Below, one piece after another: positions 50,122 through 58,499 of a DNA stretch of 64,000 nucleotides. The DNA is taken from assembly GCF_003722315.1 (NCBI RefSeq), contig NZ_CP033580.1, positions 62,001 to 126,000 of the forward strand. Direction: 5' to 3'. A model generated the notes under the pieces. It did no database searches, was not told the origin of the DNA, and saw nothing but the letters and a program-made list of their open reading frames with translations. This stretch comes from Thermoanaerobacter ethanolicus JW 200. Its GTDB lineage: Bacteria; Bacillota; Thermoanaerobacteria; Thermoanaerobacterales; Thermoanaerobacteraceae. How positions within the stretch are numbered: position 1 is the first letter of the stretch; each line of letters opens with the position of its first letter. Position numbers and translations under genes: made by a program.

Positions 50122-50290
50122 TGTTCCTTCCTTAGTATATAAAGTACATAGGTATACTTGTATCCTTCTATAAACAATCATATCCAACAAGATATAATCT
50201 TGTCCGAGAACCAAACTCCTTTTACAAACATCTATAAAGTGAGAAGGTCATCCGGATGACTCATCTCATCGCAAAATAGGAGGTGTAAGA

Positions 50291-50815
50291 TTGGAAATCA
50301 TACAAGAAGTAAAGAAAGCCAAGCAAGGAGACAAGTCTTCCTTTGCAAAACTCATATACCATTTTGAAAAAGACATGTATATAGTGGCAAAAAGCATATT
50401 GCAAGACGACAATGACTGTGCTGATGCCGTATCTGAAACTGTACTAAAAGCTTATGAGTCTATTTCTCAATTAAAGCATCCAAAGTATTTTAAAACATGG
50501 CTTATGAAAATTCTAGTTAACAATTGCTACCAAATAAAACGCCTCCAGAAAAGAGTAATAACAGTAGATGACTTCCCTGATATTCCTGTACCCCAGGAAG
50601 AATACAACAACACAGAATTGTATCAAGTGTTAAACAAATTAGAAGATGATTTAAAAGTAATAGTGGTAATGTATTATTTACAAGACATGTCAGTCAAAGA
50701 AATTTCTTAAATATTGGATACCCCAGAGGGTACTGTAAAATCGCGACTTTTTAGGGCTAGAAAAAAGCTAAAAGAAATATTAAATTTGGAGGGAGGTAAT
50801 TTGTCCTATGAATAA
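50291..50815 (+). pseudogene. ECF-type RNA polymerase sigma factor with an in-frame ochre codon in region 4
   Basis: The frame has sigma region 2 (AKLIYHFEKDMYIVAKSILQDDNDCADAVSETVLKAYESI...FKTWLMKILVNNC, about 15-85) and begins region 4.2 (LNKLEDDLKVIVVMYYLQDMSVKEIS). Codon 140 (50708-50710) is TAA; reading through it gives ILDTPEGTVKSRLFRARKKLKEIL, which is the recognition helix, up to a stop at 50815. So a single base change (for instance CAA to TAA) separates region 2 from the DNA-binding helix. The truncated 139-aa product could not recognise -35 DNA. The anti-sigma gene overlaps the full-length frame by 8 nt. Confidence 0.92.
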
Positions 50816-51896
50816 AAAAATTGACAGACAAATACGTGACTTTTTGCAAAATAGAGACATTAAAGTGCCTGAATACTTCCATAAAAAAGTAGAAACTACA
50901 TTAAATACAATAAAAGAAATGAAAGGAGACAACAAAGTGCCAAAAAATACTACTTCTAAGAAAATCACCTTAGGAGCACTTTTAAAAGTAGCTTCCCTTT
51001 TAATCGTAGCAATACTGACAGTAGGAATAATAGACCCTGCTATAGGGAAAAATATTCCTATAATCAATTCTGTATTTGAATATCTATCAAATAAAGGTAT
51101 AGAAAAGGCTGAGTATCAAAAATACGCTGTAGGAATAGGGGCTTCGCAAATATCTAAAGGTGTTGAAGTGACACTGAATGAAGCAGCTTTTGATGGCTCT
51201 AGGTTAGTGGTAGGATATATAATAAAAGACAACCATATCCCAAAAAAAATAGAAAAAGATAAAATTTACATTGATAGCAGTGCTGAAACAACAATAAATA
51301 ATGAAAATTTATCTGCTGGCAGTAACACTGTTTCAGGAATTTTAACTGATGACAATACTTTTATAGCATCAGGAAAATATGAACTTGTGAGAGGATATCT
51401 CGATAAAATCCCCTCTTCTATAGATGTAAAAATCAATATAAGAGAAATAACTTTTTATGAAGGAACAAATAGACACACTATTAAAGGCAAATGGAACTTT
51501 AGTTTTACGGTTCCTGCCTCCAGCGCTAAAGTTGACTTAAAAGTATTAGAACCGAAAATTGTAATCAAAGACAAATTAGGTGAAATCAAATTTAATAAAA
51601 TAATTCTTTCACCCTTTTCCACCAGCATAGAAATTGAAGCTCCACAAGACCCTGTAGTAGGCTGGTATGAATATACTGACGAATATCAATATATGCAACC
51701 CAGCTTATGGACTGTGACTGACGACAAAGGCAATATCCTAAAGTGGGAAGCAGAGTATAATCTTTTTGATATAAATGGCAAAGTAGAAAAAGATAAAGCC
51801 TATCCCAGATTAATAAAATTCTCTCCTGTCAGCCCCGATACTGCATATATAAATATCAAATCCAGTAAATTTGAAGTAAAATTGCCTGTAAAATAA
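50808..51896 (+). CDS. DUF4179-domain anti-sigma factor-like membrane protein
   Basis: A 362-aa protein with a short cytoplasmic N-terminus (1-57), one TM at about 58-78 (LLKVASLLIVAILTVGIID), and a large outside part beginning with the DUF4179 domain (about 95-190, KYAVGIGASQISKGVEVTLNEAAFDGSRLVVGYII), followed by an Ig-like C-terminal region. Such proteins are encoded next to ECF sigma factors and are taken to hold the sigma factor at the membrane. Overlapping start (50808) inside the sigma gene indicates coupling. With the sigma gene interrupted, its partner may be missing. Confidence 0.85.
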   Translation: MNKKIDRQIRDFLQNRDIKVPEYFHKKVETTLNTIKEMKGDNKVPKNTTSKKITLGALLKVASLLIVAILTVGIIDPAIGKNIPIINSVFEYLSNKGIEKAEYQKYAVGIGASQISKGVEVTLNEAAFDGSRLVVGYIIKDNHIPKKIEKDKIYIDSSAETTINNENLSAGSNTVSGILTDDNTFIASGKYELVRGYLDKIPSSIDVKINIREITFYEGTNRHTIKGKWNFSFTVPASSAKVDLKVLEPKIVIKDKLGEIKFNKIILSPFSTSIEIEAPQDPVVGWYEYTDEYQYMQPSLWTVTDDKGNILKWEAEYNLFDINGKVEKDKAYPRLIKFSPVSPDTAYINIKSSKFEVKLPVK

Positions 51897-51904
51897 CACT
51901 TAAA

Positions 51905-51944
51905 TAGGGGGCCGGTTCTTTTTAAGAATGGCTCCCTCTATATT
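51905..51944. terminator. Hairpin between the anti-sigma gene and the ABC permease gene
   Basis: An imperfect stem TAGGGGGCC (51905-51913) / GGCTCCCTCTA (51930-51940) with inner GTTCTT/AAGAAT pairing, followed by TATTTT. It lies between convergent genes. Confidence 0.7.
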
Positions 51945-52595
51945 TTAAAACTCCCTATTTTTATAAAACTTAACAGATAATAAACATGAAACCGTCAGTA
52001 TAATAAGCGCTAAAGCAGTTATAAACAACATTTTCACTGTATCTGATTGATTCATTATAAAAGATACAATATTTTGAAACCAATCATAATTTACAAGTTT
52101 TTCAAAAAGTCTTATAACATAAGATATGCCATAAGAAAATCCAAAAATCAAAATAATGTACATAATCCCAGAAAAACCATGTCCAAATTTAAACATTAAA
52201 GGAAGGTATATGCCATTTAGAAAACTCACCGCCAGTATGCCGTAAATTACAGCTTTAAAATTGATAGGATATACATAAATAGGAAAGCCTAGTACTTTTG
52301 TAGCTGCTGCAACTAACAAATAAATAGCTATGCCTATTGCTGAATAGACAAATATAGACAGGTATTTTGCCAATACAATTTCATGCCTTTTTAGAGGCAA
52401 ACTATTTAACAAAATATCAGCTTTGTTTGTTTCATCAGCTGAGCTTGCAATTATCATTCCCATGTATGTCATACCTGCCATTATTCCTACCGCTGCGAAA
52501 TTTCGGAAAGTCGGCACCCATACTATAAGAGAAGCAGCAGTAAGCAATAAAATTTTTTTGCTTATCAGTATATCTTTTAAAATCAAACTGAACAT
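51945..52595 (-). CDS. ABC-2-type transporter permease
   Basis: A 216-aa membrane protein with about six TM segments and a short loop with SSADETNKADILLNSLPLKRHEIVLAKYLSI, typical of the ABC2_membrane_5 family (YtrC/D-like). It is third in a GntR-ATPase-permease operon, overlapping the ATPase gene by 13 nt. Members respond to cell-wall stress or export small hydrophobic compounds. Substrate unknown. Confidence 0.83.
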   Translation of the reverse strand: MFSLILKDILISKKILLLTAASLIVWVPTFRNFAAVGIMAGMTYMGMIIASSADETNKADILLNSLPLKRHEIVLAKYLSIFVYSAIGIAIYLLVAAATKVLGFPIYVYPINFKAVIYGILAVSFLNGIYLPLMFKFGHGFSGIMYIILIFGFSYGISYVIRLFEKLVNYDWFQNIVSFIMNQSDTVKMLFITALALIILTVSCLLSVKFYKNREF

Positions 52596-53455
52596 TTAAA
52601 CTCCTCCTTTGTAAAATATAACATCACGTCTTCTAAAGTGGGTTTCTCAACAATGACAGTATCTTTTAAAAGCTTTCTTATTTTCTTTTTATCCTTCACT
52701 AATCCTTCAAATCCAAACTTATTTTCCTTGATTCCCACAAAATATTTTTTAATATTCTCATCCAAAATGTCTTTGCTCCCCTTGACAATCCCGTAATTTT
52801 CTATAATTTCATCTTTTGTGCTACTAAATATTATTTCACCTCTATTAATCAAAGTGATGTAATCAGCAATTTTATCCAAATCAGAGGTTATATGAGTTGA
52901 AAAGAAAATACTTTTGTTTTCATCCTGTATTAAAGAAGAAAAAATATCCAGAAGTTCATTTCTTATCAAAGGATCCAGCCCTGAAGTCGGCTCATCCATA
53001 ATGAGAAGTTCAGCCCCATGGGACAACGCTATGGCAAGGGCAAATTTTATTTTCATTCCCCTGGATAAACTCTTTATTTTTCTTTTAGCTGGCAAATCAA
53101 ATTCTTTTAAATACTTCATAAAAGCTTCCTCATCCCAGTTTTTATACAGGAGGGCTATAACTCTTTTCATTTCAGAAATAGTTAAGTCTCCATAAAAATA
53201 ACTTTCTTCATATACAAACCCAATTCTTTCTTTTATTTCCTTTTCATGTTTTATATTATCTAACCCAAAAACTTTAATTTCCCCTCCATCTCTTTTTAGC
53301 AAATTCATAATAAGCTTAATAGTCGTACTTTTCCCTGCCCCATTAGGTCCAATGAAACCCATAATAAACCCTCTTGGCAGTGAAAAACTGATATCTTTTA
53401 ATGTAAACCCTTTAAAACTTTTTCTTAAATTCCTAACTTCCAAAATTGGCTCCAT
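52583..53455 (-). CDS. ABC transporter ATP-binding protein (YtrB-like)
   Basis: A 290-aa ATPase. Walker A is GPNGAGKST (near 36-44), Q-loop YEESYFYGDLT, signature LSRGMKIKFALAIAL, Walker B LLIMDEPTSGLD and the switch His in FFSTHI. The C-terminal 70 residues form a variable tail (DENIKKYFVGIKENKFGFEGL). Gene order after a GntR regulator with a 3-nt gap resembles ytrAB of Bacillus, induced by wall-active antibiotics. Confidence 0.92.
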   Translation of the reverse strand: MEPILEVRNLRKSFKGFTLKDISFSLPRGFIMGFIGPNGAGKSTTIKLIMNLLKRDGGEIKVFGLDNIKHEKEIKERIGFVYEESYFYGDLTISEMKRVIALLYKNWDEEAFMKYLKEFDLPAKRKIKSLSRGMKIKFALAIALSHGAELLIMDEPTSGLDPLIRNELLDIFSSLIQDENKSIFFSTHITSDLDKIADYITLINRGEIIFSSTKDEIIENYGIVKGSKDILDENIKKYFVGIKENKFGFEGLVKDKKKIRKLLKDTVIVEKPTLEDVMLYFTKEEFKCSV

Positions 53456-53458
53456 CTT

Positions 53459-53833
53459 TTAGACCTCCTTATACAAAATCTCTAACATCTCTTTTATCTC
53501 TTCTAAGGATAAGTTTACTGCTTTTGCAGCTATAATCGCTTCTACTAATTTTTCTTCTACAATTTTTAGCCGTTTCTCACGCATTAATTCCTTGTTTTGC
53601 GCTGCTACGTAAGTACCCTTTCCCGGAATTGTAGTAATGAATCCTTCTTTTTCAAGTTCATCATAAGCTCTTTTCGTCGTAATTACGCTAATCTGCAGTT
53701 CTTTTGCTAAATTCCTAATAGAAGGAAGCAGTTCTCCCTCCTCCAACTCTCCTTTCAAAATTGCTTCTTTGATTTGTCTGACAATTTGCTCATATATAGG
53801 CTCATCCGCTGAATTTGAAATGATAATGTTCAT
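53459..53833 (-). CDS. ytrA: GntR-family transcriptional regulator (YtrA subfamily)
   Basis: A 124-aa protein. The winged helix covers about 10-78 (PIYEQIVRQIKEAILKGELEEGELLPSIRNLAKELQISVITTKRAYDELEKEGFITTIPGKGTYVA), with the short C-terminal helix pair (about 85-124) of the YtrA subfamily that dimerises instead of an effector domain. It probably represses its own operon via the palindrome at 53856-53892, which covers the promoter. Confidence 0.93.
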   Translation of the reverse strand: MNIIISNSADEPIYEQIVRQIKEAILKGELEEGELLPSIRNLAKELQISVITTKRAYDELEKEGFITTIPGKGTYVAAQNKELMREKRLKIVEEKLVEAIIAAKAVNLSLEEIKEMLEILYKEV

Positions 53834-53855
53834 CTATTACAACCATCCTCTTTAT

Positions 53856-53903
53856 GTTATTACTGTATATGAACATTATATACAGTAATAACGTTTTTGT
53901 CAA
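53856..53903 (-). promoter_or_regulatory. Consensus promoter and 15-bp palindromic operator of the ytrA-type operon
   Basis: A perfect 15-bp inverted repeat (53856-53870 and 53878-53892, 7-nt spacer) overlaps the -10 box and spacer of a consensus promoter: reverse-strand TTGACA (53903-53898), 17 nt, TATAAT (53880-53875). The likely ligand-free repressor is the GntR protein encoded immediately downstream. Confidence 0.9.
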
Positions 53904-54045
53904 TATTTTATTGTGAAAACTTACCTCAGAGCGTGATACAGCAGCTATTAAAAATAAAATAGCATATTCTTTAAAAAGAGGAACATAATAAAACGCTCAA
54001 AAATCCTTAAAAGAGCAATATTAACCAGTTTGTTAATCTTACAAT

Positions 54046-54074
54046 TTGACTTCTTTTTTGAATTGGTTTACAAT
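54046..54074 (+). promoter_or_regulatory. Promoter of pepF
   Basis: TTGACT (54046-54051), a 17-nt spacer and TACAAT (54069-54074), about 40 nt before the start codon. Confidence 0.75.
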
Positions 54075-54114
54075 CAAATTGATAAAAATTATATAAAAAT
54101 GGGGGAAAAGTAAA

Positions 54115-55878
54115 ATGAGATGGTCGTTAGAAAAGCTTTATACCTCCTTTGACAGCGAAGAATTTAAAAAAGACAACGAAAAGATACTTTCATCAATTGA
54201 ACACATAAAAAAGTGGTGCGAGGAAAACCTCCAAACAGATGAAAATGCAAAAGAAAAGCTTGAGTACTACATAAAGTTTAAAAATGAACTGGGAGACCTT
54301 TTAGTAAAAGTGAGGGGCTTTTCTTTGCTCTCTTTAAGTGTAGATGTTAAAAATGAAAAAGCCCTCAAAGCAGTTGAAACCCTTGAAAATGTTACAACAA
54401 TGCTGGCAGAGCCTGAAACAAAATTCAAAAGGTGGCTTTTAAACCTCAAAAACGTAGATGAAATAATAGAATCCTCTTCATACCTCAAATCTCATGAGTT
54501 TTACGTAAAAGAAACAATAAAGGAAGCCGAACACCTCCTATCAGAAAAAGAAGAAATAATACTGGCAAAAATGAAAAACACGGGTTCAGAAGCATGGGCA
54601 AAGTTACATGAGTTTTTAACCTCCACACTACTTGTAGATATAAACATAAATGGAGAAGAAAAAAAACTGCCTCTTTCAGTTGTCAGAAACATGGCTTATG
54701 ACAAGGACCCTTACATAAGGAAGACTGCCTACTTTGCAGAGTTAAATTCCTACAAAAAGATAGAAGAAGCCTCAGCCGCCTGTCTAAACGGAATAAAAGG
54801 TGAAGTCCTCACTGCAACAGAATTGAGAAAATACTCTTCTCCCCTCGAAATGACGTTACAGCGCTCTCGTATGGATTTTGAAACCCTTGATGCAATGTTA
54901 AAAGCCATAGAAGAATATTTACCAGTATTTAGAAAGTATTTAAAAGAAAAAGCAAAGCTTTTAGGTCACAAAGAAGGACTTCCTTTCTATGACCTCTTTG
55001 CCCCTGTAGGAAAACTGGACAAAAAACTTACCTTTGAAGAGGCTAGAGAATTTATTGTAGAAAACTTCAAGTCTTTCAGTAAAGACCTTGCAGAATTTGC
55101 AGATAACGCTTTTAGAAATAATTGGATTGATGCAGAACCTAGAGAAGGCAAGAGAGGAGGAGCCTTTTGCTTTAACCTGCATCCAATAAAAGAAAGCAGA
55201 ATTCTCGCAAACTATGATGGAAGTTTTTCTAATGTTTTGACATTAGCCCACGAATTAGGACATGGATACCACGGCCATCTACTGGCAGATGAAACATTAA
55301 TAAACTCAAGGTACCCTATGCCCATAGCTGAAACTGCCTCTATCTTTAATGAGCACATAATAGTAAACTCCGCATTAAAAACGGCAACTAAAGAAGAAAA
55401 ACTGTCAATTATAGAAAATTCTCTCCAGCGCTCCACTCAAACCATAGTCGATATTTACTCAAGATTTTTATTTGAAGATGAACTCCTAAAAAGGCGAAAA
55501 GACCATTCCTTATCTGTGGAAGAACTAAAACAAATGATGATAGATGCTCAGAAAAAAACTTATGGAGATGGACTTGACCAAAATTATATGCACCCTTACA
55601 TGTGGATAAATAAACCCCACTATTACGATGCTGACTTAAACTATTACAATTTCCCTTACGCTTTTGGTGAACTATTTGTAAAAGGCCTAATTTGCAAGTA
55701 CAATCAAGAAGGAGAAAAATTCGTAGAGGAGTACAAAGAACTTTTATCCCAAACAGGCAAGAAAAATCTTTACGAATTAGGAAAAATCGTGGGATTTGAC
55801 ATACATTCTATCGATTTCTGGAGAAAATCTCTCGATGTCATAAAAGAAGAAATAGAACAATTTATTTCACTGATATGA
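54115..55878 (+). CDS. pepF: Oligoendopeptidase F (M3B family zinc metallopeptidase)
   Basis: A 587-aa cytoplasmic peptidase that cuts oligopeptides of about 7-17 residues. The zinc site HELGHGYHG is at 379-387 (H379, E380, H383) and the third ligand Glu lies in AETASIFNEHII some 25 residues on. The N-terminal two-thirds are the helical M3 scaffold. No signal peptide. The start has GGGGGAAAAG upstream. It stands alone with its own promoter and ends at a 66-bp palindromic region before argH. Confidence 0.94.
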   Translation: MRWSLEKLYTSFDSEEFKKDNEKILSSIEHIKKWCEENLQTDENAKEKLEYYIKFKNELGDLLVKVRGFSLLSLSVDVKNEKALKAVETLENVTTMLAEPETKFKRWLLNLKNVDEIIESSSYLKSHEFYVKETIKEAEHLLSEKEEIILAKMKNTGSEAWAKLHEFLTSTLLVDININGEEKKLPLSVVRNMAYDKDPYIRKTAYFAELNSYKKIEEASAACLNGIKGEVLTATELRKYSSPLEMTLQRSRMDFETLDAMLKAIEEYLPVFRKYLKEKAKLLGHKEGLPFYDLFAPVGKLDKKLTFEEAREFIVENFKSFSKDLAEFADNAFRNNWIDAEPREGKRGGAFCFNLHPIKESRILANYDGSFSNVLTLAHELGHGYHGHLLADETLINSRYPMPIAETASIFNEHIIVNSALKTATKEEKLSIIENSLQRSTQTIVDIYSRFLFEDELLKRRKDHSLSVEELKQMMIDAQKKTYGDGLDQNYMHPYMWINKPHYYDADLNYYNFPYAFGELFVKGLICKYNQEGEKFVEEYKELLSQTGKKNLYELGKIVGFDIHSIDFWRKSLDVIKEEIEQFISLI

Positions 55879-55944
55879 CCCCAAACCCAAACAAAAGGGA
55901 TGGTTCCTTTTGTTTGGGTTCTGAACTGTCCCCTTTGTTTGGGG
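55879..55944. repeat. Nested palindrome between convergent pepF and argH
   Basis: An inner perfect 14-bp stem (55885-55898 with 55906-55919) and an outer 8-bp arm (55879-55886 with 55937-55944). An alternative pairing uses AAAGGGATGGTTC and GAACTGTCCCCTTT, which makes it a relative of the palindromes at 30048 and 48899. It starts one base after the pepF stop and ends 12 bp before the argH stop. Confidence 0.85.
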
Positions 55945-55956
55945 AGGTCTAAGTTT

Positions 55957-57273
55957 TTATATCTTTGGTGCACCTATAGTTTTTCTTTTCTTCAATATAT
56001 TTTTAAGATCTATCGCCCCATATACATCTTTTTCTATTACATCGCTGAATTTTTTAAGTTCTTCAAGTGATAACTCTTCAATTGGTAAGTTTCGTTCTAT
56101 CGCATATAAGACAACTTTGCCTGCAATTTCATGGGCGGTCCTAAAAGGAATACCTTTTTGTACAAGATAGTCTGCAAAATCTGTAGCATTCATGTAACCA
56201 TATTTTGCAGCTTTTTCCATCTTCTCAGTCTTTACTTTAATTGTCTTTATCATTTCTGTAAAAACTCTTAAAGACATTTTTAAAGTGTCTATTCCATCAA
56301 ACAAAGCCTCTTTATCCTCCTGCATGTCTTTGTTATATGCAAGAGGAAGTCCTTTCATCACAGTAAGTATTGTAATCAAATCGCCGTAAACCCTGCCGGT
56401 TTTGCCCCTTATTAATTCTGCTGCATCGGGGTTTTTCTTTTGTGGCATCATACTGCTTCCTGTTGAAAATCTGTCGTCCATCTCAATAAAATCAAATTCT
56501 TTGGTGGACCACAAAATTAATTCCTCACAGAATCTGCTCAAATGCATCATTGTTATAGAGGCAAAGCTTAAAAATTCTATTACAAAGTCTCTATCGCTTA
56601 CACCATCCATGCTGTTTAAAGTTATATCATCGAACCCTAAAAGAGATGCCACGTATTTTCTATCAATATCAAAGGTGGTACCCGCAAGTGCACCAGAGCC
56701 TAAAGGCATTACATTGACTCTTTTCACCATATCCTCAAGCCTTGATAAATCTCTTTTAAACATTTCAACATAGGCAAGAAGATGATGGCCAAAAGTCACA
56801 GGCTGTGCCCTTTGCAAATGTGTATATCCCGGCATAATCGCTTCTTTATAAGTTTCAGCCATTTCTTTTAAGGTATCTATAAGTTTTATTAAATCCTCTT
56901 TTATTTTGTCTATCTCTTCTCTCAAATAAAGCCTTTCATCTGTCGCAACCTGGTCGTTTCGACTTCTTCCTGTGTGAAGTTTACGCCCTGTATCGCCTAT
57001 TTTCTCAGTTAAAAGCCTTTCAACATAAGAATGAACATCTTCATCATTTGGTATCTCTCCTACATTGGTTTCATCAAGAATTTCCTTTAACCCTTTTTCT
57101 ATTAAATTGAGCTCATCTTCTGTCAGCACTCCAGCTTTATAAAGTCCTTTTGCATGGGCAATTGAGCCTAATATGTCATGCTTTAAAAGCCTAATATCAA
57201 AAGAAATGGAGGAATTAAACTCCTCCATTAGTTTGTCCGTCTCGCTTTTAAACCTACCTCCCCACAGCTTCAT
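55957..57273 (-). CDS. argH: Argininosuccinate lyase
   Basis: A 438-aa enzyme of the fumarase/aspartase superfamily that splits argininosuccinate into arginine and fumarate. It starts with [22 protein letters not shown]; has [12 protein letters not shown], the [17 protein letters not shown] block, [22 protein letters not shown] (catalytic His/Thr) and the mobile signature [16 protein letters not shown] with the catalytic Ser. Last gene of the arginine operon; its start overlaps the argG end by 20 nt. Confidence 0.97.
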   Translation of the reverse strand: MKLWGGRFKSETDKLMEEFNSSISFDIRLLKHDILGSIAHAKGLYKAGVLTEDELNLIEKGLKEILDETNVGEIPNDEDVHSYVERLLTEKIGDTGRKLHTGRSRNDQVATDERLYLREEIDKIKEDLIKLIDTLKEMAETYKEAIMPGYTHLQRAQPVTFGHHLLAYVEMFKRDLSRLEDMVKRVNVMPLGSGALAGTTFDIDRKYVASLLGFDDITLNSMDGVSDRDFVIEFLSFASITMMHLSRFCEELILWSTKEFDFIEMDDRFSTGSSMMPQKKNPDAAELIRGKTGRVYGDLITILTVMKGLPLAYNKDMQEDKEALFDGIDTLKMSLRVFTEMIKTIKVKTEKMEKAAKYGYMNATDFADYLVQKGIPFRTAHEIAGKVVLYAIERNLPIEELSLEELKKFSDVIEKDVYGAIDLKNILKKRKTIGAPKI

Positions 57274-58486
57274 CCATATCCTTCCTCTCCATTTCCATCA
57301 ACGCCTTAATTTTTAAAGAAAGTCCAAAGAGATTTATGAATCCTTCTGCATCTTTTTGATTATAAACCTCATCTTTACCAAAAGTTACAAATTCTTCATT
57401 GTAAAGAGAATAAGGAGATTTTGCTCCTGCGTTTATGACATTTCCTTTATAAAGCTTCAGTCTTACAACACCCGTTACATTTTTTTGCGTTTCCTCCACA
57501 AAAGCGTCTAGCGCAGCTTTAAGTGGTGAAAACCACAAACCGTTGTAAACAAGGTCTGCATATTTTTGTGAAACCAAATCCTTAAACCTCATTGTTTCCT
57601 TATCAAGCACAAGATATTCAAGTTCTTTGTGAGCAGCGTGAAGCAGTGTCCCTGCAGGAGTTTCATAAACACCGCGAGATTTCATCCCTACAAGCCTATT
57701 TTCAACAATGTCGGCTATCCCCACACCGTTTCTTCCTGCAATTACGTTTAATTCTTCTATTAATTTGACAGGTTCTAAAGCTTTGCCGTTTACTTTCACA
57801 GGTATGCCCTTTTCAAATTCTATAACTACATATTCCGGCTTATCTGGGGCTTTGTCAGGTGGGGTGATTATATCGTAAAGGTCGCTTTTAGGCTCATTCC
57901 AGGGGTCTTCAAGGTCGCCACCTTCATGGCTTATATGCCACAAGTTATTATCGACACTGTATATTTTTTCTTTAGTAACAGGGATTGGAATCCCTTTCTT
58001 TTTCGCATAGTCTATTTCATCTTCCCTTGATTTTAAATCCCATATCCTCCACGGGGCTATGATTTTTATTGAAGGGTCAAGAGCATGTATTGATACCTCA
58101 AACCTCACCTGGTCATTGCCTTTGCCTGTCGCACCATGAGCTATTGCCTTTGCACCCTCTTTGTGGGCAATCTCCACAAGTTTTTTGGCAATTAAAGGTC
58201 TCGCCATTGAAGTGCCTAAAAGGTATTTCCCTTCGTAAACAGCACCAGCCTTTAAAGTAGGAAATATATAATCTTTGACAAATTCTTCTTTTACGTCTTC
58301 AATATATACTTTACTGGCACCACTCGCTAAAGCCTTGTCTTTTATATGTTTAAGTTCTTCTCCCTGTCCTACATCAATGCAAGCCGCTATTATCTCACAT
58401 TCATAGTTTTCTTTAAGCCATGGTATAATTACTGATGTGTCAAGTCCTCCTGAATAAGCAAGTACCACTTTTTCGCCTTTTAACAT
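57254..58486 (-). CDS. argG: Argininosuccinate synthase
   Basis: A 410-aa enzyme joining citrulline and aspartate with ATP. The PP-loop [15 protein letters not shown] lies at the N-terminus; [13 protein letters not shown] and later SEDGxx-like [18 protein letters not shown] blocks follow. I begin at ATG 58486, preceded by AAGGAG, instead of the longer frame to 58549, which overlaps carB and lacks a ribosome site. It is 13 nt behind carB. Confidence 0.97.
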   Translation of the reverse strand: MLKGEKVVLAYSGGLDTSVIIPWLKENYECEIIAACIDVGQGEELKHIKDKALASGASKVYIEDVKEEFVKDYIFPTLKAGAVYEGKYLLGTSMARPLIAKKLVEIAHKEGAKAIAHGATGKGNDQVRFEVSIHALDPSIKIIAPWRIWDLKSREDEIDYAKKKGIPIPVTKEKIYSVDNNLWHISHEGGDLEDPWNEPKSDLYDIITPPDKAPDKPEYVVIEFEKGIPVKVNGKALEPVKLIEELNVIAGRNGVGIADIVENRLVGMKSRGVYETPAGTLLHAAHKELEYLVLDKETMRFKDLVSQKYADLVYNGLWFSPLKAALDAFVEETQKNVTGVVRLKLYKGNVINAGAKSPYSLYNEEFVTFGKDEVYNQKDAEGFINLFGLSLKIKALMEMERKDMDEAVGR

Positions 58487-58499
58487 TTTTAAACACTCC

